Shown here: in pieces, positions 43,812 to 53,780 of the stretch
How the letters are laid out: each line of letters opens with the position of its first letter
Position numbering within the stretch: position 1 is the first letter of the stretch
Assembly: GCA_963816555.1 (NCBI GenBank)
Contig: CAWFLD010000020.1
Coordinates: 124,001 to 188,000 of the forward strand
DNA length: 64,000 bases
Source of the DNA: Lutibaculum sp963816555
Lineage (GTDB): Bacteria; Pseudomonadota; Alphaproteobacteria; Rhizobiales; Tepidamorphaceae
Direction: 5' to 3'
The notes under the pieces: generated by a model
The model's input: only the letters and a program-made list of their open reading frames with translations
Databases searched by the model: none
Told to the model about the DNA's origin: nothing
Position numbers and translations under genes: made by a program

Positions 43812-44907
43812 CGAGGTCGGCCTCCGGGTCGACGTAGATCCACTGGCCGTGGATGCCGATCGCGCAGAAGGCCGGGCGGTCGCGGTCGAGGATGTACCAC
43901 TTGCTGCGATAGCCGCCCTGCGGCAGGAACGCGGCGTAGTTGCCGCGCGCCCAGGCCTTGGGATCGCCGCCGCCGCGGATGTCGTCGATCCACCAGCCCG
44001 GCACCACCTGGCGGCCGTTCGCCACGCCGCGGCAGCGCATCATCTCGCCGAACAGCGCCAGGTCCCGCGTCGTGACGCAGACGCCGCCGGCGGTGCGCGG
44101 CGCGCCGAGACGGTCGACCGTGACGTAGCCGTCGCGGCCCGCGCCGATCCTCTGCCACACCTCCTCGGCGAAGAAGTCGGCGAAGCGCCGGCCCGTCGCC
44201 CGCTCGAGGATCCAGCCGAGCATGTCGGAGTTGGGCGACACGTAGCGGAAGGCGTGGCCGTGCGGCTGGCTGCCCTTGCCGAGCGCGACGAGGAAGCTCC
44301 TCAGGTCGCTCGGCCCCGACTCCTGGCCGCGCGGGTTCCAGCCGGTCGCCTGGCGGTAGAGCAGGAAGCTCGCATTCGCCGGGTCGTTCTCGTCGAACTC
44401 GGCGATCGACACCGTCATGTCGAGGACGTGGCGCACCGTCGCGTCGCCATAGGCGAAGCCCTCCGCCTCCGGCACGTACTGCGTGACCTGGGCGTCGGGG
44501 TCGAGCAGGTCGCGGTCGACGGCGATTCCCGCGGCGATCGCCGTCAGCGACTTCGAGACCGAGAAGACGATGTGCGGCTGCGCCGGCGTGCACCCCGAAT
44601 CGTACCATTCGTGGACGAGACGGCCGCGCTGCAGGACCACGATGCCGTCCGTGCAGGACTGCTGCAGGAAGCCCGCGACCGTCTGCTCCTCGCCGTCCGT
44701 CCCCTCGAACGCGATGCGGCCGATCGCCTGCGGCGCGCGCGGCAGCTCGACCGCCAGGCGCGGCTCGGCGGGGATGGTCGCGGCGGGCACGATCTCGTTG
44801 ACGTGGTGGAAGGCCCAGCGGTTGAACGGCGGCAGCCGCCAGTTCGCAAGCGTCACCTGCCGCGGCATCTCCGGCGGAAAGCCGCGCATCATCGGGTTCG
44901 GGCTCAT
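43714..44907 (-). CDS. Beta-lactamase-fold serine hydrolase, NylB-like
   Basis: A 397-residue hydrolase similar in layout to 6-aminohexanoate-dimer hydrolase (NylB) and class C beta-lactamases. SxxK motif: SVSKSLTAI with Ser116 and Lys119. The Tyr motif is YVSPNSDML. VTLANWRLPPFNRWAFHHV is the conserved N-terminal block of the NylB group, and AIGIHGQWIYVDPEAD lies near the end. There is no signal peptide, so it is probably cytoplasmic. It could hydrolyse small amides or esters; the natural substrate is unknown. It sits upstream of no clear partner; the polyamine transporter operon ends 93 bases before its start. Confidence 0.88.
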   Translation of the reverse strand: MSPNPMMRGFPPEMPRQVTLANWRLPPFNRWAFHHVNEIVPAATIPAEPRLAVELPRAPQAIGRIAFEGTDGEEQTVAGFLQQSCTDGIVVLQRGRLVHEWYDSGCTPAQPHIVFSVSKSLTAIAAGIAVDRDLLDPDAQVTQYVPEAEGFAYGDATVRHVLDMTVSIAEFDENDPANASFLLYRQATGWNPRGQESGPSDLRSFLVALGKGSQPHGHAFRYVSPNSDMLGWILERATGRRFADFFAEEVWQRIGAGRDGYVTVDRLGAPRTAGGVCVTTRDLALFGEMMRCRGVANGRQVVPGWWIDDIRGGGDPKAWARGNYAAFLPQGGYRSKWYILDRDRPAFCAIGIHGQWIYVDPEADLVIAKVSSQPEAQDEALDQAHIRAFRAIAERLG

Positions 44908-45000
44908 GGAGGGCGTCCTTGCGCCGGCGTCGGCGGCGCGTCGCGTGGGGAGTGGCGGGAGGGGCCGGCCCGGAAGCCGGCCCCTCCGCACGCAGTTGGC

Positions 45001-46035
45001 CTATTTCTGGAGCTGCGTCCAGATCTGCGTGTACATCTGCTGCACCTTCGGGTCGCAGGTGCCGCTGAAGTGGCCGGCATCGGCGAACTCGTCGGGCACG
45101 TTGATCTCGGGCGCGTCGAGCATGTCTTCCGGCATGTACTTCTGGGAGCCCTTGATGCCGTTCGCGTAGCGGGCGAAGGCCGAGATCATCGCGGCGTTCT
45201 CGGGGTCCATGATGAAGTTCTGGAAGAGCTTCGCGTTCTCCGGGTTCGGCGCGTCCTTCAGGACGGCGACGCTGTCCATCCACAGCGGGTAGCCTTCCTT
45301 CGGATAGCCGTACTTCACGTCCGGGTTCTGCTTGCGGGCGCGGAAGGTCGAGCCGTTCCAGTTGACGCTCGCCATCATGTCGCCGGCCGCCAGCTTCTCG
45401 GTCGTGCCGTAGTCCATCGACTGCCACTTCGGCCGCGCGGCCATCAGGTCGTCGCGGACCTTCTTGAGGATCTCCTTGTCGCCCGTGCAGTACTCGCCGC
45501 CCTCGTACATGATGGCCAGCGCCATGACGTCGGCCATCTCCGGCACGACGTTGATCTTGCCGACGAGCTCCTCCGGCGGGTCGAGGAAGATCTTCGAGGT
45601 GTTGATGTCGCCGTCATAGATCGACGTGTTCACCGCCATGCCGGTCGAGCCCCACTGCCACGGCACCGAATAGTGGCGGCCCGGATCCCAGGAGACGTCC
45701 ACCCAGCGCTCGTCGACGTTCTTGAAGTTCTCCATCTGGTCGGGACGGCTCTCCAGCAGGAGGCCTTCCTTGATCCAGATCTGCATGAAGCTGTTCGACG
45801 GCACGACGATGTCGAAGCCCGAGCCGCCCGCCTTCACCTTGGCGAGCGCGGTGTCGTTGGAATCGTAGTCGGTGACGGTGACGTCGACGTTGTACTTTTC
45901 CTCGAACTTCTTGATGAGGTCGGGATTGGTGTAGTTGCCCCAGTTGTAGATGTTCAGCTTGCCGTCGGCCGAGGCGAGGCTGGTCGAGGCGAGAAGCGCC
46001 ATGGCGGCGAGCCCGCCCGCTGTTGTCCACTTCAT
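45001..46035 (-). CDS. Polyamine ABC transporter substrate-binding protein
   Basis: A 344-residue periplasmic binding protein of the PotD/PotF group. A signal peptide (residues 1-23, ending LASADG) leads to LNIYNWGNYTNPDLIKKFEE, the polyamine-binding-protein start; SGFDIVVPSNSFM and VPWQWGSTGMAVNTSIYDGD follow, with Asp and Trp residues that bind polyamines in the family. It is the last gene of the potABC-like operon (potA first), 34 bases after the permease. Substrate could be putrescine, spermidine or a related cation. Confidence 0.93.
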   Translation of the reverse strand: MKWTTAGGLAAMALLASTSLASADGKLNIYNWGNYTNPDLIKKFEEKYNVDVTVTDYDSNDTALAKVKAGGSGFDIVVPSNSFMQIWIKEGLLLESRPDQMENFKNVDERWVDVSWDPGRHYSVPWQWGSTGMAVNTSIYDGDINTSKIFLDPPEELVGKINVVPEMADVMALAIMYEGGEYCTGDKEILKKVRDDLMAARPKWQSMDYGTTEKLAAGDMMASVNWNGSTFRARKQNPDVKYGYPKEGYPLWMDSVAVLKDAPNPENAKLFQNFIMDPENAAMISAFARYANGIKGSQKYMPEDMLDAPEINVPDEFADAGHFSGTCDPKVQQMYTQIWTQLQK

Positions 46036-46069
46036 TGTCTAACCCTCTGCTTCTTGGTTCTTGGGTGCC

Positions 46070-46897
46070 CTACGGGGCGTTCTGCTTCTTTCCGCGGCTG
46101 AGAAAGAAGAACACGGTGACGAGCGCGATCGAGATCGCCAGGAACACGGCGGAGATCGCGTTCATCTCCGGCGTCACGATACGCCTGAGCTGGCCGAGCA
46201 TGTAGGTCGGCAGCGTGTCCTGCCCGCCGGACTTGACGAGCTCGGTGATGACGACGTCGTCGAGCGAGATCACGAAGGCCAGCATGCCGCCGGCCAGGAT
46301 GCCGGGCGACAGGAGCGGCAGCGTGACCCGCCGGAAGGCCATCCACGGCGTCGCGTAGAGGTCGGCGGCGGCCGCCTCGAGCGTCGAGTCCATGCTCTCG
46401 AGCCGCGCCCGGATCGGCAGGTAGGCGAAGGGGATGCAGAAGGCGGTGTGCGCGACGATCAGGTAGCCGAGGCCGGAATAGCCGGTCCACACCTTGATGG
46501 TCGCGAAGAAGATGAGCAGCGCCACGCCCGTCACGATCTCCGGCACCATCAGCGGCTGGTTGATCAGCACGTAGACCGTCGTCATGCCGCGGAACGGCTT
46601 GGTGCGCGTGGTGCCGAGCGCGGCCGCCGTCGCCACGCAGGTGGCGACCACGGCGGCGACGCTGGCGATGATCAGCGAGCGGATCGAGGCGTCCTGCACG
46701 CGCTCGTTGTTCCAGGCCGAGAGGTACCAGCGCCAGGAGAAGCCGCCCCAGTCGCTCATCGACATCGAGTCGTTGAAGGAGAAGGCGACGAGGGTGAGGA
46801 TCGGCGCGTAGAGGCAGACGAAGCAGATCACGGCGATCGTCGGGAAGCCCGGCATGTGCCGGATCCGGAAGGGCTTCACGCGTCGTCCCTCAGCCAT
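46070..46897 (-). CDS. Polyamine ABC transporter permease (PotC/PotI type)
   Basis: A 275-residue permease with six helices (LYAPILTLVAFSFNDS, LIIASVAAVVATCVATAAAL, and others). The EAA motif is EAAAADLYATPWMAFRRVTLP, contacting the ATPase. I chose the ATG at 46897, which overlaps the stop of the first permease by eight bases; a GTG/ATG further upstream would lie inside that gene. Confidence 0.92.
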   Translation of the reverse strand: MAEGRRVKPFRIRHMPGFPTIAVICFVCLYAPILTLVAFSFNDSMSMSDWGGFSWRWYLSAWNNERVQDASIRSLIIASVAAVVATCVATAAALGTTRTKPFRGMTTVYVLINQPLMVPEIVTGVALLIFFATIKVWTGYSGLGYLIVAHTAFCIPFAYLPIRARLESMDSTLEAAAADLYATPWMAFRRVTLPLLSPGILAGGMLAFVISLDDVVITELVKSGGQDTLPTYMLGQLRRIVTPEMNAISAVFLAISIALVTVFFFLSRGKKQNAP

Positions 46898-47864
46898 GCG
46901 AGGCTCCCGAGCGGGTGGCGCTGCGGACATAGACGAGCAGCGCGGCCATCACGATGACGAGCAGCGTGATCGACAGCGCCGCGCCGAGCGGCCAGTTGCG
47001 CCCCTGCCCGAACTGCAGCTCGATCAGGTTGCCGAGCATCAGGTTCTTGCCGCCGCCGAGCACGCGGGGCGTCACGTAGGCGCCGAGGCAGGGGATGAAG
47101 ACGAGGATGGAGCCGGCGACGAGGCCTGGCTTCACGAGCGGCAGGATCACCCGCCTGAGCGTCTGGAAGCGGCCGGCATAGAGGTCGTAGGACGCCTCGA
47201 CCAGGCGGAAGTCGAGCTTCTCCATCGAGGCGTAGAGCGGCAGCACCATCAGCGGCAGGTAGACATAGGTCATGCCGATCATGATGGCGAAGTCGGTGAA
47301 CAGCATCTGGATCGGCGCCTGGATCAGCCCGGTCTTGAGGAGGATCATGTTGATGAACCCCTCGTTGCGGATCAGCTCCATGATCGCGAAGGTGCGGATC
47401 AGGAGGTTCGTCCAGAACGGGATGGTGACCAGGAACAGCCACAGCGAGCGCTGCCGGTCGGGCCGCGTCGCGATGAAGTAGGCGGTCGGGAACCCGAAGA
47501 TCACCGAGGCGACGGTCGTCAGGAAGGACAGCCTGAGCGAGCGCCAGAGGATCGACAGGTGCGCGTCGGCGAAGCTGATCGTGTCGTCGAAGATGTCGCG
47601 CTGGAACAGGACCTGGAACCAGCCCTTCGTCGAGAAGTGCCACTCGATGCCGCCATAGTCGCCCGCCGTCAGGAAGGAATAGACGAGCATGATCAAGAGC
47701 GGCCCGGAGGCCGCGAAGATCAGGATGACGAGCGCCGGCGACACGAGCAGCCAGTTGGCGCGCAGCGAGCGGCGCTCGGCGCGGGCCGCCTCCTCGGCGT
47801 GGTGGGCCTCGATCCGGGGCGGTGCCGCCACCTCTTCGGGCTCCGGAGCGGTCGTCTCCGCCAT
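46890..47864 (-). CDS. Polyamine ABC transporter permease (PotB/PotH type)
   Basis: A 324-residue permease. A hydrophilic 40-residue start is followed by six helices (ANWLLVSPALVILIFAASGP, FLTTVASVIFGFPTAYFIA and others) and the coupling loop EASYDLYAGRFQTLRRVILP. It forms the channel with the downstream permease. It lies two bases after the ATPase gene. Confidence 0.93.
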   Translation of the reverse strand: MAETTAPEPEEVAAPPRIEAHHAEEAARAERRSLRANWLLVSPALVILIFAASGPLLIMLVYSFLTAGDYGGIEWHFSTKGWFQVLFQRDIFDDTISFADAHLSILWRSLRLSFLTTVASVIFGFPTAYFIATRPDRQRSLWLFLVTIPFWTNLLIRTFAIMELIRNEGFINMILLKTGLIQAPIQMLFTDFAIMIGMTYVYLPLMVLPLYASMEKLDFRLVEASYDLYAGRFQTLRRVILPLVKPGLVAGSILVFIPCLGAYVTPRVLGGGKNLMLGNLIELQFGQGRNWPLGAALSITLLVIVMAALLVYVRSATRSGASHG

Positions 47865-47866
47865 CC

Positions 47867-49060
47867 TCAGTCCCTCAGCACCTGGGCGGAGCCCTCGCCG
47901 ATCTCGATCCCGACCTCGCGGCCCGGCTGGAAGCTCGCCTCGGCGCCGCGCCGGTTCTGCAGGCGCACGATGAACTCGGAATCGTCGGACAGCCGCACGT
48001 GGTAGTGCGTGTCGGTGCCGAAATAGACGACGTTGTCGAGCGTGCCGCTCAGCGCGGCGGAAGCCGTGTCGGCGGTGAGCGTGGCGTGCTCCGGCCGCAC
48101 GACGACCGAGACGCGTCCCGTCGGCCGGTGGCCCTCCGGAAGCCCGGCGCGGATCGTCGCGCCGGAGGGCAGGCGCACCTCGGCGCCGCCCGCGTCGGCG
48201 GAGACGATCTCGCCCTCGATGAAGTTCGATTCGCCGATGAAGTCCGCCACGAAGCGCTCGGACGGCTGGTCGTAGATCTCGCGCGGGCTGCCGATCTGCA
48301 GGATGTTGCCCTCGCTCATGACCGCGATGCGGTCCGACATGGTGAGGGCCTCTTCCTGGTCGTGCGTCACGAAGATGAAGGTGATGCCGGTCTCGTTCTG
48401 CAGCCGCTTCAGCTCGATCTGCATCTCCTTGCGCAGCTTGTAGTCGAGCGCCGAGAGCGGCTCGTCGAGCAGCAGGACCTCCGGCTGCGGCGCCAGCGCC
48501 CGGGCGAGCGCGACGCGCTGCTGCTGGCCGCCCGAGATCTGGCTCGTCTGGCGCCGGGCGAGATGCTCCATCCGGACGAGCTTCAGCATGCGGTCGACCG
48601 TCTCCTGCACCTCCGCCTTCGGGCGGCGCAGCATCTCGAGGCCGAAGGCGATGTTCTCCGCCACCGTCATGTGCGGGAACAGCGCGTAGCTCTGGAACAC
48701 GGTGTTGACCGGCCGCGCGTAGGGCGGCAGCGGCGAGATGTCGCGGCCGTTGAGGCGGATTTCGCCGGTGGAGGGATGCTCGAAGCCCGCGATCAGCCGG
48801 AGAAGGGTCGTCTTGCCGCAGCCCGACGGGCCGAGCAGCGTGAAGAACTCGTTCTGTCGGATGTCGATCGACACTTCGTCGACGGCGCGGAACGCGTCCG
48901 CGCCCGTCCCGAAGACCTTGCTCACGCCGTGCAGCGCGATCGCCACGGGCGCTGGCTCGCCGGCCGCGGGGGCGGCCGACGCATGTGGCACGGCGCCCTG
49001 CGCCGTCGGTTCGCTCGTCACGCTTTGCAGGATCAAACCCTCCCGAACTCCGACCGTCAT
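47867..49060 (-). CDS. potA: Polyamine ABC transporter ATP-binding protein
   Basis: A 397-residue PotA/PotG ATPase. Walker A GPSGCGKTT, Q-loop TVFQSYALFPHMTV, signature ISGGQQQRVALARAL, Walker B EVLLLDEPLSALD, switch FVTHDQEEAL and a C-terminal TOBE domain (about 300-397). A 40-residue N-terminal extension precedes the domain. It leads a four-gene operon: ATPase, two permeases, binding protein. The start at 49060 is the first good ATG. Confidence 0.93.
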   Translation of the reverse strand: MTVGVREGLILQSVTSEPTAQGAVPHASAAPAAGEPAPVAIALHGVSKVFGTGADAFRAVDEVSIDIRQNEFFTLLGPSGCGKTTLLRLIAGFEHPSTGEIRLNGRDISPLPPYARPVNTVFQSYALFPHMTVAENIAFGLEMLRRPKAEVQETVDRMLKLVRMEHLARRQTSQISGGQQQRVALARALAPQPEVLLLDEPLSALDYKLRKEMQIELKRLQNETGITFIFVTHDQEEALTMSDRIAVMSEGNILQIGSPREIYDQPSERFVADFIGESNFIEGEIVSADAGGAEVRLPSGATIRAGLPEGHRPTGRVSVVVRPEHATLTADTASAALSGTLDNVVYFGTDTHYHVRLSDDSEFIVRLQNRRGAEASFQPGREVGIEIGEGSAQVLRD

Positions 49061-49320
49061 GCTGCCCCTGAAGGCGCGCCGGGGTCAATCCGCCGCGACC
49101 GGCCCTCGTGTCGCCGATCCTGCGGAAGTTCCTGTGGTTTTTCGCATGATGTGCGGCTTTCGCCGCGATCGGCCCGTCAATCGGGCAGGTGCCGCCGGTG
49201 CGGGCATGGGCTGCCCGGATTTTCCGCCGGAGGCGTCGTGGAGGGTGGAGAGTGAGAAGGCGAGGGGGAGGCAGAGGCAGACGGAGAGGCGGGGCCGGCA
49301 GGCCCCGCCTCGGGGGAGGG

Positions 49321-51382
49321 TCACTCGGCGGGAGAGCCCTCGGGAAGCGCGTCGACCACGTATTCGGGCTCCGGCGCGGTCAGGTAGAGCGCCGTGCGAT
49401 GCGAATGCATCATGGTCTGGTAGCGGTCGTACTGGGCCAGGATGTCGGTGATGAGCTGTTCCTTCGTGAAGCCCATCACGTCGTAGCCCCGGCTGCCGTC
49501 GCCGAAATAGGTGCGCGCCCACCAGTGGTGCGGCCGCTTCGTCTCGCCGCGGCTCAGCTCGCCCGCCGTGAACGCCGCGATCAGGTGGCGGCGCGGGTGG
49601 ATGCCGTAGAGGAAGTTGCGCACCTCGGCCGACACCACCGAGAGGCGCGACGCCCTCCTCGTTGTCCTCGGCGACCTGGGCGTCGAGCCCCTTCTTGCGC
49701 ATCTCCTCGGCGACCTCCTCGAGCGCGGGCCGCGCGGTCTCGGAGATGAAGCGCGCGATGTCCTCGCGGCTCGCCTGGTGCAGGATGAGGCCGAGCCTGG
49801 TCGTCCAGGGCAGCTCGGTCGCGGGGAAGGCCGCGGCCGGCCCGAGGCGAGGCTGCAGCCGGGCGACGTCGGCGCTCATGCCCTTCATCAGGCCGTAGAC
49901 CAGCATCAGCATGACGATCACGAAGGGCAGGGCCGAGATCAGCGTCATGGTCTGCAGCGCGGTCAGGCCGCCGGCCATCAGCAGGAGCGCGGCGCACACG
50001 CCCTCGAGCACGGCCCAGTAGACGCGGGCCAGCACCGGGGCATCCTCCTTGCCGCCGGCGGCCAGCGTCTCGACGACGAGGGAGCCGGAGTCCGACGAGG
50101 TGACGAAGAAGATCGTCACGAGAAGGATCGCCAGGCCCGAGGTGATCGCCGTGCCGGGCAGGAACTCGAAGAACTGGAACAGCGCGGTGGCGATGTCGGA
50201 GTTCACCTCCTCGGCGATCTTGCCGGCGGCGGCGCCCATGTCGAGCTCGATGCCGGTGTTGCCGAAGACCGTCATCCACAGGAAGGTGAAGAGCGGCGGG
50301 ATGAACAGCACCGACAGGACGAACTCGCGCACCGTGCGGCCCCGCGAGATGCGGGCGATGAACATGCCGACGAAGGGCGACCACGCGATCCACCACGACC
50401 AGTAGAACAGCGTCCAGTTGTCGATCCACTTGTTCGGCTCGTAGGCGTAGATCGTGAAGGTGCGCTGGAAGAAGTGGCCGAGATAGTCGCCGATGTTCTG
50501 CGGGAAGGCGCCGAGCAGGAAGACCGTCGGGCCGACCACCAGCACGAACAGCATCAGCAGCACGGCGAGGATCAGGTTCGCCTCCGACAGCCGCCGGATC
50601 CCGACGTCGAGCCCGGAAACGACCGACGTCGTGGCCATCGAGGTGATGATCGCGATCAGGACGATCTGCATCCACGTCGCGTTCGGGATGCCGAAGAGGT
50701 AGTGCAGGCCGGCATTCACCTGCATCACGCCGAGGCCGAGCGAGGTGGCGACGCCGAACAGCGTGCCGACGATGGCGAACACGTCCACCACGTCGCCGAT
50801 CGGCCCGTAGATCTTGTTCTTGAAGATCGGGTAGAGGCCCGACCGCACCGCCAGCGGCAGGTGGTAGCGATAGGAGAAATAGGCGAGCGACAGGCCGACC
50901 ACGGAGTAGATGGCCCAGGCGTGGAAGCCCCAGTGGAAGAACGTGTAGCGCATCGCGTTGCGCGCGGCGTCGATCGTGCCGGCCTCGCCGGTCGGCGGGT
51001 TGGAGTAGTGCATCACCGGCTCGGCGACGCCGTAGAACATCAACCCGATGCCCATGCCCGCCGCGAACAGCATGGCGAGCCAGGTCAGGTAGTTGTATTC
51101 CGGCTCCGAATCGTCGGTGCCCAGCCGCAGCTGGCCGAAGCGGCTGAGCGCGATGTAGAGCATCGAGATGACGAACACGCCGACGGCCAGGATGTAGAGC
51201 CAGCCGAAGCCGTCCAGGATGTGCGACTGGATGCTCGAGAAGATCGACTCCGCCCGGTCCGGGAAGACGAGCCCGATCGCCAGGAAGAAGAAGATGATGG
51301 CGCTCGCGCCGTAGAAGACCGGCGGGTGGAAGTGGGCGGCTATGCCTTTGCCGGGTCGTGCGAAACTGGGTGCGTCGCTCAC
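49321..51382 (-). CDS. BCCT family betaine/choline/carnitine transporter (frame broken near 49648)
   Basis: A transporter of about 686 residues with 12 helices, of the BetT-like branch with a long C-terminal cytoplasmic tail. Core marks: GMGIGLMFYGVAEPVMHYSN, HWGFHAWAIYSVVGLSLAYF and the tryptophan-rich substrate site YWSWWIAWSPFVGMFIARIS. It brings in osmoprotectants. The frame breaks after AEDNEEG; the next frame resumes RLSVVSAEVRNFLYGIHPRR and ends at 49321, so one extra base at about 49645-49651 is likely. I prefer the GTG at 51382 (GAGAGAGA upstream, start SDAPSFARPG); an ATG at 51457 adds 25 unlikely residues. The 260 bases before the polyamine operon hold nothing I can name. Confidence 0.9.
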
Positions 51383-51558
51383 GTTTCTCTCTCTCTTGCC
51401 ATGATAGCTCGAGGTCGGGGCCTGGAGCAGTGCTACGTTCGCCGCAGCTTGATGCATGCCTTTGCCGCTGCGTCAGGTCGGAAGGACCTGTTGTGGCGGA
51501 AATGCGGCATATGCCCGCAAACGCCGGCTGCTGCTGATGGTTCCGTTCCGGACCCGAC

Positions 51559-52743
51559 TCAGTCGTCGGCGGGGGAAAGCGCGGTGTAGTAGGCGGCCAC
51601 GGAGTCCATGTCTTCCGGCGTGAGATTGCGCGCGGCGGCCTCCATGAGGTGCGCATAGGGCGTTCCGCCGCGCTTTTCGTCGTGCCAGAGCCCCAGTTGC
51701 CGCCTCACGTATTCGTGACGCTGGCCTGCGAGGTTCGGGAAGACGGGGTTGTGCTTCGTGCGGCCCGGGCCGTGGCAGGAGGCGCAGGCGGGCACGTTGC
51801 GCTCCGGCACGCCGTGCAGGGCGATGCGCCGGCCCCTCTCCACGAGATCCGCGGAGAGGAAGGACGAGCCGGGATCGGGCGTCCCGGCCGGCTGCTGCGC
51901 GTAGAACTTCGCGAGGGTCAGGATCTCGAGGTCCGACAGGCCGCTCGCCTGCAGCTGCATCATCCCGCTCGAGCGGGTCGCGTCCGCGTAGGCGCGCAGC
52001 GACGCCAGCAGGTAGGCCTCGCGCTGCAGGTCGAGGCGGGGGATCAGGGCGCTGCCGCGGCCCTTGCCGTCGTAGCCGTGGCAGCGGGCGCAGTTCTCGA
52101 TCAGCGGCAGGATCGGGTCGCTCAGGCCGCGCAGCCGGGCAGCCGCCTCCATGCCCCGCGGGTCGGCCGCCGGTCCGAGCGCCAGCCGCCCGTACTCCTC
52201 CGCGCCCATGCCCGGCAGGCGCTGCAGGAACGCGACCACCGCCCAGATCTCCTCGTCGCGGCCCTCGCCGTGCTCGAAGCTGCGGCGCCGGTCCGGCCAG
52301 GCCGGCATGCCGGTGAACTTCACGCCGTGCCTGACGATCCAGAAGAGCTGGCCCGGCTCCCAGTCCGGCACCTTCCGCGCGAGGTCCGGCGGATGCGGCG
52401 TCATCTCCAGCGCCACCGGGTTGCGGGGCGCCGCCGGCGAGCCGTGGCAGGGCGCGCAGCCCGTCTCGAAGTGGCCGGCGCCGGCCTGCACGAGGCCCAT
52501 GTCGTCGAGCGGCGGCGTCTCGATCCCCAGCGCGTGGAACTTCACCGACTGCCGCATCACCGTGTGCAGCACGATGTCGGTGATCTTCCAGTGGCCCGAG
52601 CTCGCCGCGATGTTGAAGAGGCCGAGGCCGAGGAAGAGGCCGACGGCGATCCCGGCCGCGGCGCCGAGGACGACGAGCTTGAGAAGGTCGCGGCGGAGAT
52701 TGCCGGGCTCGCGCCAGTCGCGGAAGGCGTCGCGGATCCTCAT
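51559..52743 (-). CDS. Membrane-anchored tri-heme c-type cytochrome
   Basis: A 394-residue protein with an N-terminal membrane helix (about residues 20-45, LLKLVVLGAAAGIAVGLFLG) and three heme-binding motifs: CAPCH, CARCH and CASCH, each in its own cytochrome c domain. Likely distal methionines are present (TGMPAWPD, HLMEAAARNLT). It resembles the cytochromes that feed or accompany caa3-type and alcohol-dehydrogenase systems. Its ATG overlaps the stop of the ctaG-like gene (ATGA), so it is the last gene of the oxidase operon and probably an electron donor. Confidence 0.88.
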   Translation of the reverse strand: MRIRDAFRDWREPGNLRRDLLKLVVLGAAAGIAVGLFLGLGLFNIAASSGHWKITDIVLHTVMRQSVKFHALGIETPPLDDMGLVQAGAGHFETGCAPCHGSPAAPRNPVALEMTPHPPDLARKVPDWEPGQLFWIVRHGVKFTGMPAWPDRRRSFEHGEGRDEEIWAVVAFLQRLPGMGAEEYGRLALGPAADPRGMEAAARLRGLSDPILPLIENCARCHGYDGKGRGSALIPRLDLQREAYLLASLRAYADATRSSGMMQLQASGLSDLEILTLAKFYAQQPAGTPDPGSSFLSADLVERGRRIALHGVPERNVPACASCHGPGRTKHNPVFPNLAGQRHEYVRRQLGLWHDEKRGGTPYAHLMEAAARNLTPEDMDSVAAYYTALSPADD

Positions 52744-53384
52744 GCGCCGTGCTCCTGCGCCGGGGAAGCCGCCGGCGCCCTGAGCAGGCGGCGGGCGAGC
52801 ACCAGCCCGCCGGCGAGATAGGCGAGGCCGCCGACGGCGAGCATCAGCGTGCCGCCGAGCTGCTGATCCTGCAGCGGCGTCACGTTCAGGATCTCGTCGA
52901 GCCCGGTCGGCGGCCGGCACAGGACGCGCGGCGCGAGCAGGAAGAGCGCCCCGAGAAGCGTCATGTGCATCGACGTCAGGAGGAGCGCGGCCACGCCGGC
53001 GGCGGCGCGCGCGCGGTCGCGGACCGGGCCGCCGAAGGCCGACAGCCAGACGAGCAGGCCGGCGCACAGGAAGCTCGCCTGCTCCGCCGCGAAGCCCGCG
53101 TCGGAAGCGCGCGCGGCGAGGTGCGGCGCCGGGGCGTGCCAGCCCCAGACGACGAAGAACTCGATGACGAGCGCCGTCAGCGGCGCGAACAGCCACGGCG
53201 CGTGGCCCGTCGGGTCGTAGGCGGTGCCGGCGAGGCCGAAGGCGATCAGCGGCGCGACGACCGCGACCAGGGCGACGTGCAGCACCATGTGGGCGGTGAA
53301 GCTGCCGGTCGTCATCTGCGGCAGCGGGCCGGCCCAGGCGGCGGCGAGGATGAGGCAGGCGAGGACGAATGAGCCGCGTCGCAT
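52740..53384 (-). CDS. ctaG: Cytochrome c oxidase assembly protein, CtaG (caa3) type
   Basis: A 214-residue membrane protein with about six helices, of the caa3_CtaG family that supports assembly of the copper centre in caa3 oxidases. Marks: TGSFTAHMVLHVALVAVVAP with histidines in a helix, VVWGWHAPAPH, and LLLTSMHMTLLGALFLLAPR. It lies four bases after the small membrane-protein gene and overlaps the tri-heme cytochrome gene. Confidence 0.87.
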   Translation of the reverse strand: MRRGSFVLACLILAAAWAGPLPQMTTGSFTAHMVLHVALVAVVAPLIAFGLAGTAYDPTGHAPWLFAPLTALVIEFFVVWGWHAPAPHLAARASDAGFAAEQASFLCAGLLVWLSAFGGPVRDRARAAAGVAALLLTSMHMTLLGALFLLAPRVLCRPPTGLDEILNVTPLQDQQLGGTLMLAVGGLAYLAGGLVLARRLLRAPAASPAQEHGA

Positions 53385-53388
53385 GGCG

Positions 53389-53775
53389 TCACCGGCACGT
53401 CGAGAGGAAGAGGGCGGGGATCGCGACGTAGACCGTCGCCACGGCGCTCAGGGCGCAGAGCAGGAAGGTCGCGCGGCTGAGGAAGGCGTGCCGCGCGGCG
53501 ACGGTGTCGTCGTCGTGGCGCGGCTCCTCCTCGACGGTGAAGCCCCACTGGTTGTGGACCCGCAGGCTGACGAGGCCGATCGCGGCGAGCGCCACGGCGG
53601 TCGCCGCCGCGATCACCATCCGCGGCGTGGCGAGCCCCGTTTCCGGCAGCTTGGCGCACCAGATCGCGGTGAAGACGTAGCAGACGAGGAAATGCGCGGC
53701 CCAGATCGTCGGGGCGGCGGCGAGGCCGAGGAGCCGGTCGTCGCGCCGCGGCTGCGGCTCGTCGGTGATGCGCAT
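53389..53775 (-). CDS. Small membrane protein of the oxidase operon
   Basis: A 128-residue protein with three hydrophobic segments (AAAPTIWAAHFLVCYVFTAI, VIAAATAVALAAIGLVSL and LLCALSAVATVYVAIPALFL). Similar small proteins occur between the subunit genes and ctaG in caa3-type operons of Proteobacteria; function unknown. It starts five bases after the cox I-III gene ends and precedes ctaG by four bases, so it is surely in the operon. Confidence 0.8.
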   Translation of the reverse strand: MRITDEPQPRRDDRLLGLAAAPTIWAAHFLVCYVFTAIWCAKLPETGLATPRMVIAAATAVALAAIGLVSLRVHNQWGFTVEEEPRHDDDTVAARHAFLSRATFLLCALSAVATVYVAIPALFLSTCR

Positions 53776-53780
53776 CGTGC

